Assembly (NCBI RefSeq): GCF_025359345.1
Contig: NZ_JANYGQ010000015.1
Coordinates: 124,001 to 188,000, forward strand
DNA: 64,000 nucleotides
From: Mucilaginibacter sp.
GTDB taxonomy: Bacteria > Bacteroidota > Bacteroidia > Sphingobacteriales > Sphingobacteriaceae
Direction of reading: 5' to 3'
This document shows, piece by piece, positions 17,497 through 26,612 of this stretch. Numbering within the stretch: the first letter of the stretch is position 1; each line of letters begins with the position of its first letter. The notes under the pieces were generated by a model. It ran no database searches. It was given only the letters and a program-made list of their open reading frames with translations, and had not been told where the DNA came from. The position numbers were made by a program, and so were the translations under genes.

Positions 17497-19449
17497 ATGA
17501 ATAGGAAAAAAATTCTTGTTGTTGAGGACGAATTTATTATTGCAGATGTATTAAGCAATATCCTGAAAACTGCAGGCTACGACGTTTGCGGCATTGCCGA
17601 CAGCGTAGCAGAAGCGCTGGAAATGGTAGCTGAATTTGCACCGGGATTTGTATTGTTAGACATTTATTTAAAAGGAAAGCTGACGGGCATAGATCTGGCA
17701 CATAGTTTAATGGAACGGAATATCCCGTTTATTTATATTTCTGCTAACTCCAACCAAAAGGTACTGGAGGCCGCAAAGGTTACCAATCCTTATGGTTTTG
17801 TAGTTAAGCCCTTCCGTGAAAAAGATGTATTGATTGCCCTTGATATTGCGCTGTACCGCTATGAAAACCAACTGGAGAACGGCTTGCGTCAAATTGCCGT
17901 ATTGCAGAAAAAAGCCGCCGAAATACTGGCTTCAACCATTACCTGGGAGCATAAAATATTGCAGATGGGCAAAACCCTGCAGCCCTACATTCCGTTCGAG
18001 TTTTTGTCGGTGGGCATGAAACAGGAGGATGATGAGAGTTTTTATGAGATTGGCTTTTCGAGGATAGGTTTCGATGAATACCAGTTGATAGGCGTCACAG
18101 AACTGATGATCGTTACCAACCGCAAGCAGCACGAATTGGCCAACCTAAAGGCAAATGACCTAACCGATCCATTAGCAACCTGGTATGATGAACATGAATT
18201 AGAAGTTTTGGTGAAAAAACCATCGTTAAAAAAACTGTTTGCCGACACTTATCGCTTAAAGTCGCACTTGTCGTTACCTATTTCGTTAGGCGACGGAAAA
18301 GTATGTTATTTTAATTTTTACAGCCGCCGGCCGGATGCATACCAGGCCGATCATTTAGTGTTGTGCAACCGGCTACAACTACTTTTAATCAGTTTTATGG
18401 AAGGTATGCAGCATACACCTAACAGCCCATTGGTTAATGAGCTGAGTAATTATACACCAAAAAAACAGCAAGTTAAAACACCAGAGGAGCCAAACCCCTT
18501 CAGTGGGATTGTAGGCAGCAGTCATTTGTTATTAACCGTGTTCGACAATGTCGTGCAGGTTGCCAAATCAGACTCATCGGTACTTATATTGGGCGAAAGC
18601 GGTACCGGCAAGGAAAAAATAGCCGAGCGTATCCATTCGTTATCGCTGCGAAAAGATAAACCTTTTATCAGGATCAATTGCGCTGCCCTACCGACCTCGC
18701 TAATCGATTCTGAACTGTTCGGCCACGAAAAAGGAGCATTTACAGGCGCCCACGAAAGAAAAACAGGCCGGTTTGAACAAGCACATACGGGCACAATATT
18801 TTTGGATGAAATAGGCGAACTGCCGCTGGAATCGCAATCAAAGCTACTAAGGGTGTTGCAGGAAAAAGAGATAGAAAGAATTGGAGGCCGCCTTACCATT
18901 AAAACTGATGTCCGGATTATTGCAGCTACCAATCGTAATTTAGATAAGGAAGTTGCCGAGGGCCGTTTCAGACTCGATCTTTTTTACCGCATCAATGTTT
19001 TTCCCATATTGATGCCCCCGCTTCGCGAACGTAAAGAAGACATTGCCGACCTTGCAGCTCATTTTTTAAACATCTACGCCCGTAAAACCGGTAAAACTGT
19101 ACGAGGTATTTCTCCACAGGTTTTGGAGAGTATGAAACGTTACCATTGGCCGGGCAACATCCGCGAGTTGGAAAATTTAATAGAGCGTAATGTATTGCTT
19201 ACCCGCGATGATATGATCAACAGCATGGTGTTGCCTACCCAGTTAGAGCAATCCGCCGCTGCTATGACTGCCGAAACCGTGGTGACCACCATGGTTGAAG
19301 GAGAACGCGCGCACATATTGGCGGCGCTAAAAAAGTGTAACGGTAAAATATGGGGCGATGGCGGGGCAGCAGGCTTGCTGAACATCCCCCCTACCACGCT
19401 CAATTCTAAAATGAAAAAGCTGGGCATTCGGAAGGATTTTGGCATATAG
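17497..19449 (+). CDS. NtrC-type sigma-54-dependent response regulator
   Basis: The 650-residue protein has an N-terminal receiver with acidic pocket Glu10/Asp11, phospho-acceptor Asp55, Ser82 and Lys104. A GAF-like middle region spans about 150-310. The AAA+ domain carries Walker A GESGTGKE at about 366-373, GAFTGA at 413-418 (the sigma-54 contact loop), the Walker B-type LDEIGELP, and an arginine-rich sensor region. The C-terminal Fis-type helix-turn-helix contains LNIPPTTLNSKMKKLGI. It should activate sigma-54 promoters when phosphorylated by one or both upstream kinases. HisKA_2 kinases paired with an enhancer-binding regulator are less usual than LytTR or simple receiver partners. Confidence 0.93.
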   Translation: MNRKKILVVEDEFIIADVLSNILKTAGYDVCGIADSVAEALEMVAEFAPGFVLLDIYLKGKLTGIDLAHSLMERNIPFIYISANSNQKVLEAAKVTNPYGFVVKPFREKDVLIALDIALYRYENQLENGLRQIAVLQKKAAEILASTITWEHKILQMGKTLQPYIPFEFLSVGMKQEDDESFYEIGFSRIGFDEYQLIGVTELMIVTNRKQHELANLKANDLTDPLATWYDEHELEVLVKKPSLKKLFADTYRLKSHLSLPISLGDGKVCYFNFYSRRPDAYQADHLVLCNRLQLLLISFMEGMQHTPNSPLVNELSNYTPKKQQVKTPEEPNPFSGIVGSSHLLLTVFDNVVQVAKSDSSVLILGESGTGKEKIAERIHSLSLRKDKPFIRINCAALPTSLIDSELFGHEKGAFTGAHERKTGRFEQAHTGTIFLDEIGELPLESQSKLLRVLQEKEIERIGGRLTIKTDVRIIAATNRNLDKEVAEGRFRLDLFYRINVFPILMPPLRERKEDIADLAAHFLNIYARKTGKTVRGISPQVLESMKRYHWPGNIRELENLIERNVLLTRDDMINSMVLPTQLEQSAAAMTAETVVTTMVEGERAHILAALKKCNGKIWGDGGAAGLLNIPPTTLNSKMKKLGIRKDFGI

Positions 19450-19461
19450 CCACAAGAGTAA

Positions 19462-20142
19462 TCAGGCTGCCTGTTGTCCAAACAGTTTATTTGCGCCCAG
19501 CCAGGTCAGCATCATCACTCCGGGCAGTAGTGCCGAAACCAGTCCGTACTGTTTAGCCATCAGGGCACCTGCAACGCATCCAACCAAAAAGCCAACGATC
19601 AGTGTAACCTGTTTTTTAAAGCTCACCCATGTTTCAGAATCCGCCGGCCTGGCCGTTAGGCCTTTGATCAAATCGAGCGACGCCTGGGTTACGTTGCCGG
19701 TCATTACAGTAGTTAAACCATAAGTAGCCTTGTTATACAGCTTTCCGAATGTATTTTGAAACGCCATAGCGATAACTATCCCCATTACGATAAGTTGCAC
19801 CTGCCACCCTTTATCCAGCCCGCTATTTATCGGTACCGCCGACAGTATACCGCTGACCAGCAATAACAGTCCTTCCAAAATTAACAACGTGAACATATTA
19901 GCGGTTTTTTTGGCGATACGGCCGCCCAGCATTACCGCCAGTACAAAAACAGGGAAAGTGAGCAGCTTTTGCCAGCCATGCGGGTTATCATGTTTAATAA
20001 GGTCGTAAGCAAACACAATAAAATTGCCGGTTACATGCGCCGAAAATACTTCGCCGGCGGCAACAAAGGTAAGTGTATCGCAAAAGCCGGCGGCAAAGCA
20101 TAACAGCAGCGTTGTATTCCTGGTCAATTTTTCCGTTTCCAT
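19462..20142 (-). CDS. YoaK/DUF1275 family membrane protein
   Basis: The 226 residues form about six hydrophobic helices with DUF1275 hallmarks: CFAAGFCDTLTFVAAGEVFSAH near the start, GNFIVF, and TVMTGNVTQASLDLIKG in the middle. The family is common but has no established function. It follows the porin gene by 19 bases on the same strand and converges with the response regulator (12 bases between stops). It could form an import pair with the porin, but this is not shown. Confidence 0.88.
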   Translation of the reverse strand: METEKLTRNTTLLLCFAAGFCDTLTFVAAGEVFSAHVTGNFIVFAYDLIKHDNPHGWQKLLTFPVFVLAVMLGGRIAKKTANMFTLLILEGLLLLVSGILSAVPINSGLDKGWQVQLIVMGIVIAMAFQNTFGKLYNKATYGLTTVMTGNVTQASLDLIKGLTARPADSETWVSFKKQVTLIVGFLVGCVAGALMAKQYGLVSALLPGVMMLTWLGANKLFGQQAA

Positions 20143-20161
20143 TTTATTTAAGTTTTCCCGT

Positions 20162-21532
20162 TCAAAACTTAAGGGTGATGGTGCTGCCCGTCATTAAAAT
20201 ATCTTTGCCCGGGCCGGCCTCTTTTAAATAATCCCCGGCACTGAACCAGGTGAGCTCCTGCCTGAAATATAAGTATTTATTCGGGGTATATTCCAAAGCT
20301 GTACCCAATTGCCGGCCGATTTGCTTTGAAAGACCTTGTCTGCCCGAATAAATAATTTTACCATTTACGGCGTACAGCCCATCGTTGCGGTTCATCCGCC
20401 AAAACAGATCGTAGTCTGCAGCAAAAAGTAGTTTTTTGCTGAGATTAAACTGAACATACGGATGGGCATCAAGTAAATTAGCCGGGCCAATAAGTGCTGC
20501 CAGGCCAAAATATGCGCCTTTTGGAAACAGCGGGTTGAAGGTGTTTAACCTTCCATCACCATAATTTTTATCGCCACTAATGGCTTCAGTTTTTAAACCA
20601 ACCTGTGGTTTGAGTTTGCTTTGATAAAATGTATATGAGATATTGGCCGACAAGGTCCACGCCGAAATGGTGCTGGCGGCAAAATCACCAAACTGGTAAA
20701 GGCCTTCAATATCGTACTGCCAGCCTTTTGTGGTTTCCCATATCCTTGCCCCAACAGAATGGCGTGTTTCAATCCCCTTTCCGTCATCGAACGATGCTGC
20801 TTTTTTATGGATACCCAAGTAATAAACGTCGAAATTTTGAAGTACCGGTATTTTGTTAAAGGCGGCATAAGCTCCCCAAAATTGCGTGGCATTGTTGAAG
20901 CCGTCATCAAATATATTCGGCTTGGCGGCCACGTAATGCGAATAAAAAAGATCCAGCTTAAGGTTTTTGCTGCCATACATTACTTTAGCCGCATCAAAGG
21001 ATTGTCGGTTATTTGGAGCTTCGCGAACGGCCACCAGCCTTTGCGATCCGTACGAAAGTTCCTGCCGGCCAAATCTTAAAGTTAAATCTTGCCCATTGTT
21101 TAGTGATGTCGAAAAATCAACAAAAGCCTGATGCAAATCCAGCGGGTTTTGGTCCACCGGCGATGGGGTTTCCTTTTCGCCGTTTGCTAAGCTACTTTGC
21201 AATTGCACAAATGCCCGAAAATGTTTACCGGCATGGAAATCAACATGGCCCAGGTAACGCGTTAACACAAAGCCGTCCTTATCTTCCGGGGCGGCACCCC
21301 ATTCCTCGTTCTCAAAATGAAAATACTGGTAGCGTACTTCGCCGCCAAAGCTAAAGTAGGCGGTTTTTTCTGTTGAAACAGGGTTAAACTTTAGCCGGTG
21401 GTACCAATTAGATGATGTATCCTTTGCCAGGTAAGCATAGTTTTCGTCGTAACGGAGCTGCTTGAACGGAACGTCCTGCGCTGAACATGCGCAGGATGTG
21501 AAAATAACGATCAGGATAACGAGGTTTTTCAT
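20162..21532 (-). CDS. Alginate-export-family outer-membrane porin
   Basis: The 456-residue protein has a signal peptide (MKNLVILIVIFTSCACSAQD) and is built of amphipathic beta strands ending in STITLKF, a typical barrel C-terminus. The motifs RYLGHVDFHAGKHFRAFVQ and LRFGRQELSYGSQRLVAVRE fit the alginate_exp family. Many relatives are general porins, so the substrate is open. It is divergent from the four-hydrolase run, and the 514-base gap between them carries the palindrome cluster, so both sides may share control. Confidence 0.85.
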   Translation of the reverse strand: MKNLVILIVIFTSCACSAQDVPFKQLRYDENYAYLAKDTSSNWYHRLKFNPVSTEKTAYFSFGGEVRYQYFHFENEEWGAAPEDKDGFVLTRYLGHVDFHAGKHFRAFVQLQSSLANGEKETPSPVDQNPLDLHQAFVDFSTSLNNGQDLTLRFGRQELSYGSQRLVAVREAPNNRQSFDAAKVMYGSKNLKLDLFYSHYVAAKPNIFDDGFNNATQFWGAYAAFNKIPVLQNFDVYYLGIHKKAASFDDGKGIETRHSVGARIWETTKGWQYDIEGLYQFGDFAASTISAWTLSANISYTFYQSKLKPQVGLKTEAISGDKNYGDGRLNTFNPLFPKGAYFGLAALIGPANLLDAHPYVQFNLSKKLLFAADYDLFWRMNRNDGLYAVNGKIIYSGRQGLSKQIGRQLGTALEYTPNKYLYFRQELTWFSAGDYLKEAGPGKDILMTGSTITLKF

Positions 21533-21720
21533 GAGATGTAGCTGTAAGGGCAGATTTGATTTTTGGGTGATGAACTCATTGCTGGTGAATTTCGCACTTA
21601 GCTAATTTGAACAGCGTTAGTCAATTGTGATACCATTATTTCAACTAATTGATTATAACATGTTTAATACATCTAAAAAACGATTGACGGCTTTATTTCG
21701 GAGTTTGGCCAGTTGTTTTA

Positions 21721-21746
21721 CGAAATAACGTTGCGACGTTATTTCG
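21721..21746. promoter_or_regulatory. Perfect 11-bp-arm palindrome, candidate activator site
   Basis: The arms CGAAATAACGT (21721-21731) and ACGTTATTTCG (21736-21746) are exact reverse complements around TGCG. The spacing and symmetry suit a dimeric regulator with a Fis-type helix-turn-helix. It is about 180 bases upstream of the sigma-54-like element, a distance usual for enhancer sites. Confidence 0.55.
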
Positions 21747-21923
21747 CTTCGGTTGTTAACATCCCACCTGCAGCCCATAACCTAAATAACGATATTTCGC
21801 TGCATCTTAAACCGTCTTTTGTTTTACCTTATTTCGTTGTTCTTACGTCGCCCGGTAACGATATACAGCAATTATAAATCCATCTTAAAATTTACACAAC
21901 TGATTATCAGATATTTAAATTAA

Positions 21924-21938
21924 TGGCTTGCGCCTTGT
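21924..21938 (+). promoter_or_regulatory. Possible sigma-54 promoter (-24/-12)
   Basis: TGGCTTGCGCCTTGT has the -24 TGGC and -12 TTG blocks with the correct ten bases between GG and the -13/-12 pair. The last base is T where C is expected, which weakens the match. It lies 109 bases before the first hydrolase start. Confidence 0.35.
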
Positions 21939-22046
21939 CAATAGTGTTCCATATCAAATAAAAAATGAACATGAACACAAATCACCAATCATCAGCCTTC
22001 CGCCCCGGGGCGGCATATTGGCCAATCCATTAACACCTTACACATT

Positions 22047-22829
22047 ATGAAAGTTACTACGTCTAAAACCATTGTTTTTATTACCGGCGCGTTTGTAAGC
22101 AGCGACTGCTGGAAGGAATGGAAAGCTTACTTTGAACAACAAGGCTATACCACGCTGGCTCCGGCCTGGCCATATAAAGACGCGCCAGCATGCACGCTGC
22201 GCCAAAGGCACCCGGATACCGATGTGGCGAGCCAGCGCTTAGCTAACCTGACGGCTTATTTCACCACCATTGTGGAACAACTTCCTGAGAAACCGATTCT
22301 AATCGGCCACTCAATGGGTGGATTAATTACTCAACTATTAGTTCAAAAGGATTTGGCTGCGGCAGGGATCGCCATACATTCTCTGCAGCCCCGAGGTATT
22401 TTTACTTTCAAACTTTCCTTTTACAAAGCAGGCTGGGGTGCTTTGGGCTTTTTTACAGACCCTAAAAAGACCTACCTTATGTCGTTTACCGAATGGCAAT
22501 ATGCTTTTACCAATGGCATGCCGTTCGACGTGCAAAAAGAAGCCTATTACAACCTGCTGGTGCCTGAATCAAAGTTGCTGGTACGGGATGCTACCACCAG
22601 TGCAGCTAAGGTTGACTTTTCCCGCGCGCATGCCCCGCTATTGTTCCTGTCCGGCAGTGCCGACCGCTTTATCCCGGCTTCGCTTAACTATACCAATTAC
22701 AAAAAATACACCGACAGCCAGTCCATAACTGACTATAAAGAATTTGCCGGGCGCAACCACTTTGTGCTTGGTCAGCCGGGTTGGGAAGAGAGCGCTGAGT
22801 TCATTTTAAACTGGCTGGGAAAAATTTAA
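22047..22829 (+). CDS. Alpha/beta hydrolase, cytoplasmic
   Basis: The 260-residue protein has the serine-hydrolase elbow GHSMGG (Ser89), a late acidic residue in LSGSADRFIP and the catalytic-His region GRNHFVLGQPGWEE. There is no signal peptide, unlike the next three genes, so it probably works inside the cell. It is first of four closely spaced hydrolase genes (18-21 bases apart). The substrate is unknown. Confidence 0.88.
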   Translation: MKVTTSKTIVFITGAFVSSDCWKEWKAYFEQQGYTTLAPAWPYKDAPACTLRQRHPDTDVASQRLANLTAYFTTIVEQLPEKPILIGHSMGGLITQLLVQKDLAAAGIAIHSLQPRGIFTFKLSFYKAGWGALGFFTDPKKTYLMSFTEWQYAFTNGMPFDVQKEAYYNLLVPESKLLVRDATTSAAKVDFSRAHAPLLFLSGSADRFIPASLNYTNYKKYTDSQSITDYKEFAGRNHFVLGQPGWEESAEFILNWLGKI

Positions 22830-22847
22830 AACTCAAAAAAAATACCT

Positions 22848-24632
22848 ATGAAAAATTTACACCCGATTCTCGGAAAGCTGTTATGCCTGTTGTTTATGAC
22901 TGAGGCACTCTCGGCATCCGCCCAGCAAAAAGCCGACCTTATTATTTACAACGGCAAAATTGCCACGATGACAAGGCCGGGCGACTTTAAACAGGCTATC
23001 GCCATGCAAAATGGCCTCATCCTGGCTACCGGCAACACGGAAACTATTTTGAATGCTTATAAAAGCGCGGCGACAAAACTGGTAGATGCCGGCGGAAAAA
23101 CCGTTATTCCTGGCTTAAACGACAGCCATATGCACGCCATCCGCGAAGGGCTCAACTTCAATATGGAGTTGCGCTGGGATGGCGTGAAGACGCTGAAACG
23201 GGCTATGGAAATGCTGAAAGAACAAGCCGCACGCACCCCTCCCGGCGCCTGGATAAAAGTAGTTGGCGGCTGGAACGAATTTCAGTTTGCCGAAAAAAGA
23301 CAGCCCACCATCGACGAGATTAATGCGGCCGTGCCGGATAAGCCTGTATTTATCACCTACCTGTATGGCAAAGCCTTTCTGAATAAAAAGGGCATAGAAG
23401 CCCTTGGCTATGACAAAAACACCAACTATCCCGGCAGCATAGTTGAGTTAGATAAGGATGAAAAGCCTACTGGCCTTTTGTATGCCAAAGAAACCCCGAT
23501 GGCTATTTACCGCACACTTGCCCTAACCGGTACGCTTACACCCGAAGAAAGGATCAATAGCTCTGAGCATTTCTATCGCGAAATCAATAGTTTCGGCATC
23601 ACCAGCGTAGTTGACGCGGCCGGCGGCGCACAAAATTATGATGCCGATTACAAGGCTTCGCTTTCGCTGGCTAAGGCTGGAAAACTTACGGTAAGGACTT
23701 CGTATTACTTATTCGCGCAGCAAAAAGGCAAAGAGTTTGCAGACTATGAAAAATGGATAACCCAAACCTATCCCAACAAAAACGACCATATGCTGATGCC
23801 AAACGGCTACGCGATGGAAGGCGCGGGTGAAAACCTGATCGCATCGGGAGCGGACTTTGAAAATTTCCTGGAGCCAAGGATTGTGCTTTCGCCGGATATG
23901 GAAGCCGATCTCGAGCCGGTTATCCGCCTGCTGGTTAAAAATCGCTGGCCGTTTCGCCTGCATGCTACTTATGGTGAGTCAATCGACCGTATGTTGTCTG
24001 TATTTGAAAAAGTGAATAAAGACACCCCATTTAACGGCCTACGCTGGTTTTTTGACCACGCTGAAACCATTACCGACCCGGAACTTGCCCGTGTTAAGGC
24101 CCTTGGCGGTGGTATTGCTGTACAGTTTCGCATGTATTTCCAGGGCGAGCTGTACACCAAAATGTACGGGCATCCTAAAACGCAGCTTCCTCCCATCAAA
24201 AAAATGCTTGCTATGGGTATCCCCGTAGGCATGGGGACTGATGCGCCGCGCATATCAACCTATAACCCCTGGATGGCGCTGCACTGGCTGCTAACCGGTA
24301 AAACCATAGGCGGCATGCAATTTTGGCCAAAAGAACAGTTGCTGGATAAATTTAGTGCACTTAAATTGTACACATCGGGCAGCGCCTGGTTCTCGGGCGA
24401 ACAAAAACTGAAGGGCAAATTGGTGAAGGGTATGTATGCCGATATGGTCATTTTATCGGGCGATTATTTTACTGCCAGCCCCGAAAAAGTTAAGCACATC
24501 ACTGCTTTGATGACCGTTGTAAACGGCAAAGTGGTATATGCAGCCGGTAAATATGCCGATCAAAGCCCGCCGATCCCTGAAGTTATTCCTTCATGGTCAC
24601 CAGTAAAGTACTATGGCGGATATCAAAAATAA
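22848..24632 (+). CDS. Secreted amidohydrolase, YtcJ-like (amidohydrolase_3)
   Basis: The 594 residues begin with a signal peptide cut at about SASAQ. The amidohydrolase N-terminal strand ADLIIYNGKIATM follows, then the metal-binding motif GLNDSHMHAI, the later ligand FDHAET, and the final Asp in GMGTDAPR. This is the typical layout of YtcJ-like enzymes, which hydrolyse amide or ester bonds of small cyclic or N-acyl compounds. Export to the periplasm and placement with a metallo-beta-lactamase-fold enzyme and two alpha/beta hydrolases suggest stepwise breakdown of one imported compound. The compound cannot be named. Confidence 0.88.
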   Translation: MKNLHPILGKLLCLLFMTEALSASAQQKADLIIYNGKIATMTRPGDFKQAIAMQNGLILATGNTETILNAYKSAATKLVDAGGKTVIPGLNDSHMHAIREGLNFNMELRWDGVKTLKRAMEMLKEQAARTPPGAWIKVVGGWNEFQFAEKRQPTIDEINAAVPDKPVFITYLYGKAFLNKKGIEALGYDKNTNYPGSIVELDKDEKPTGLLYAKETPMAIYRTLALTGTLTPEERINSSEHFYREINSFGITSVVDAAGGAQNYDADYKASLSLAKAGKLTVRTSYYLFAQQKGKEFADYEKWITQTYPNKNDHMLMPNGYAMEGAGENLIASGADFENFLEPRIVLSPDMEADLEPVIRLLVKNRWPFRLHATYGESIDRMLSVFEKVNKDTPFNGLRWFFDHAETITDPELARVKALGGGIAVQFRMYFQGELYTKMYGHPKTQLPPIKKMLAMGIPVGMGTDAPRISTYNPWMALHWLLTGKTIGGMQFWPKEQLLDKFSALKLYTSGSAWFSGEQKLKGKLVKGMYADMVILSGDYFTASPEKVKHITALMTVVNGKVVYAAGKYADQSPPIPEVIPSWSPVKYYGGYQK

Positions 24633-24653
24633 AATCAACCTAAAAAATAGAAC

Positions 24654-25661
24654 ATGAAAAATTGCAAACTGAATATTGCGGGCACCCTTTTATTGCTACT
24701 AATCGGTGCAACAGTCTCAGCCCAAACGGGTATGCCGCCGATAATACCCATCTGGGATGCCAACAAAGTAGAATTAAAACTGCAAAAGCTTAACAATGAC
24801 ATCTATGCGATAATCCCGACAACAGCCGAAAAAGAAACCTCCATGGGTATCCCGCAGGCAACTACCGGAGGCTTCATCGTAGGCAGTAAAGGGGTGCTGC
24901 TTATCGAGGTAATGCTGAGTAAACGCTTATACGACCAGGAAGTAAAACTCATCCATTCGGTAACTGATAAACCTATTATCTACGCAGTAAACACCAGCGA
25001 CCACGGCGACCATTGTTTCAGCAATTACCTGCTACCGGCGGCAACTATTGTAATTCAGAATGAGTTTGCCAAAGAAAACCTTTCCCAAAATTACGACTAT
25101 ATCAAGCATTTTATGGTGACTTTATTTGGGACTAACCGCGGTATTGAAAATTCCGTTTACCGCGCAGCAGATATTGTCATCCCCAAAAACAGCAACCTTA
25201 AGATCGACCTTGGTGATGAAAAGCTAGTGGAGCTCTTAAATGTTGGCACCGCTCAATCGCCCGCCGACCTGTTTGTCTGGATGCCTAATCAAAAGATATT
25301 CTGGGCAGGTAACCCCTTCATCGCTGAAAGCCCTGCCATCCCGTGGCTGTTCGACGGTTTCTTTTTAGAACCCGCCGCTAACCTCAAAAAGGTCTACGAC
25401 TTTTTGCCTGAAGATGCCGTCGTTATCCCCGGCCATGGTCGCATCACCAACAAAGCAGGTATAAAGTACACCATTGATTACGTACAGGAACTGAAAAAAC
25501 AAGTGGAAGCTGCGGTTGATAAAGGCCTTACACTTGAGCAAACAAAAGAAGCGGTAAAAATGAAGGACTATGATAAAGGCTACGTGCTGTTCGACTGGCT
25601 GCACTTCAACTTTAACCTCCCAAATGCTTACAAAGATATCAGCGATAACAAGAAAAAATAA
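24654..25661 (+). CDS. Secreted metallo-beta-lactamase-fold hydrolase
   Basis: The 335-residue protein has a signal peptide (LLLLLIGATVSAQ) and an MBL-fold core. The metal motif appears as NTSDHGDHCFSN, where the first His of the usual HxHxDH is replaced by Ser-Asp, leaving DHGDH. Later ligands are in VIPGHGRI. The altered first position means metal binding should be checked before assuming full activity. It is third in the hydrolase run, 21 bases from each neighbour. Confidence 0.82.
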   Translation: MKNCKLNIAGTLLLLLIGATVSAQTGMPPIIPIWDANKVELKLQKLNNDIYAIIPTTAEKETSMGIPQATTGGFIVGSKGVLLIEVMLSKRLYDQEVKLIHSVTDKPIIYAVNTSDHGDHCFSNYLLPAATIVIQNEFAKENLSQNYDYIKHFMVTLFGTNRGIENSVYRAADIVIPKNSNLKIDLGDEKLVELLNVGTAQSPADLFVWMPNQKIFWAGNPFIAESPAIPWLFDGFFLEPAANLKKVYDFLPEDAVVIPGHGRITNKAGIKYTIDYVQELKKQVEAAVDKGLTLEQTKEAVKMKDYDKGYVLFDWLHFNFNLPNAYKDISDNKKK

Positions 25662-25682
25662 ACATTAAAAAACAATCAAATC

Positions 25683-26612
25683 ATGAAAACTATAACAACA
25701 ATTAGGCACTTTGTTCTGGCCCTGGTATTTATTGCATTTGCCGCCAGTGTGTCGGCAGCCGATTTACCGGCCAACCCGCCGGCAAATTTTAAACATCAGT
25801 ATGCCATGGTTAACGGCGTCAGGATTCACTACGTAATCGGCGGCAAGGGCGAACCGTTGTTGCTGGTACACGGCTTCGGCCAGAACTGGTATATGTGGAA
25901 CAGGCTGCTGCCCGAGCTGTCCAAACACTTCACCGTAATTGTACCCGATATGCGCGGCGTTGGTGAATCAGGAAAAACGGCAGGCGGTTACGATAAAAAG
26001 AACATGGCTGTGGATATGCACGAACTGGTAAAAAAATTGGGCTTTCAGCATATCAACCTCGCGGGTCATGATATCGGCTTGATGGTGGCATACGCCTATG
26101 CAGCGCAATTTCCCGGCGATGTAAAAAAGCTGGCTTTAATGGATGCCTTGTTACCGGGCATTGAGCCGGTTTGGAGCCAGGTTAAAGCCCAGGCCTGGTG
26201 GTTCGGCTTTTTCGCACAGCCACATGCCGGAGAATTGGTTTCAGGTAAGGTCGGTCTATTTTTTACGGATTTTTGGCCAGTTGTTGGGTTTCAAAAAAAT
26301 GCTTTTACCAAAGCAGAGACTGCCGAATTTATCAGGGCTTATTCTGTACCCGGCGCTACTACTGGTGCATTCCATTGGTTTGGCTATTTTAACCAAGATG
26401 CCAAAGACAACGTTGAATTTGCTAAGAAAAAACTGCCAATGCCTGTACTTGCTATGGGTTCAGATCATTTTGCAGGAGCATTCCTGGCGGCCCACACACG
26501 GCTGGTAGCGACCGACGTGCGGGAATCTATCATTAAAGACTCGGGCCATTGGGTGGTACAGGAAAATACCGCGCAGGTGCAAAAGGACCTGTTAGCGTTT
26601 TTTTTAAAGTAA
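25683..26612 (+). CDS. Secreted alpha/beta hydrolase with Asp nucleophile (epoxide hydrolase/dehalogenase type)
   Basis: The 309-residue protein has a signal peptide ending in SVSAAD, the oxyanion motif HGFGQNW, and a nucleophile elbow LAGHDIGLMVAYAY in which Asp replaces Ser. This is the signature of epoxide hydrolases and haloalkane or haloacetate dehalogenases. The catalytic His lies in DSGHWVVQE. It closes the run of four hydrolases and is followed by a hairpin. Which of the two activities it has cannot be told from these motifs. Confidence 0.87.
   Translation: MKTITTIRHFVLALVFIAFAASVSAADLPANPPANFKHQYAMVNGVRIHYVIGGKGEPLLLVHGFGQNWYMWNRLLPELSKHFTVIVPDMRGVGESGKTAGGYDKKNMAVDMHELVKKLGFQHINLAGHDIGLMVAYAYAAQFPGDVKKLALMDALLPGIEPVWSQVKAQAWWFGFFAQPHAGELVSGKVGLFFTDFWPVVGFQKNAFTKAETAEFIRAYSVPGATTGAFHWFGYFNQDAKDNVEFAKKKLPMPVLAMGSDHFAGAFLAAHTRLVATDVRESIIKDSGHWVVQENTAQVQKDLLAFFLK

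Larger units (their letters stand above)
21533..22046. other. 514-base divergent control region
   Basis: This gap separates the porin gene from the hydrolase operon. Besides the palindrome and sigma-54-like site listed separately, it holds half-sites TTATTTCG at 21693-21700 and 21829-21836, and ATATTTCG at 21792-21799 inside the imperfect dyad AAATAACGATATTT. A 22-codon open frame starts at about 21965 (MNMNTNHQSSAF...) just before the first hydrolase. It may be a leader peptide or chance. Confidence 0.45.
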
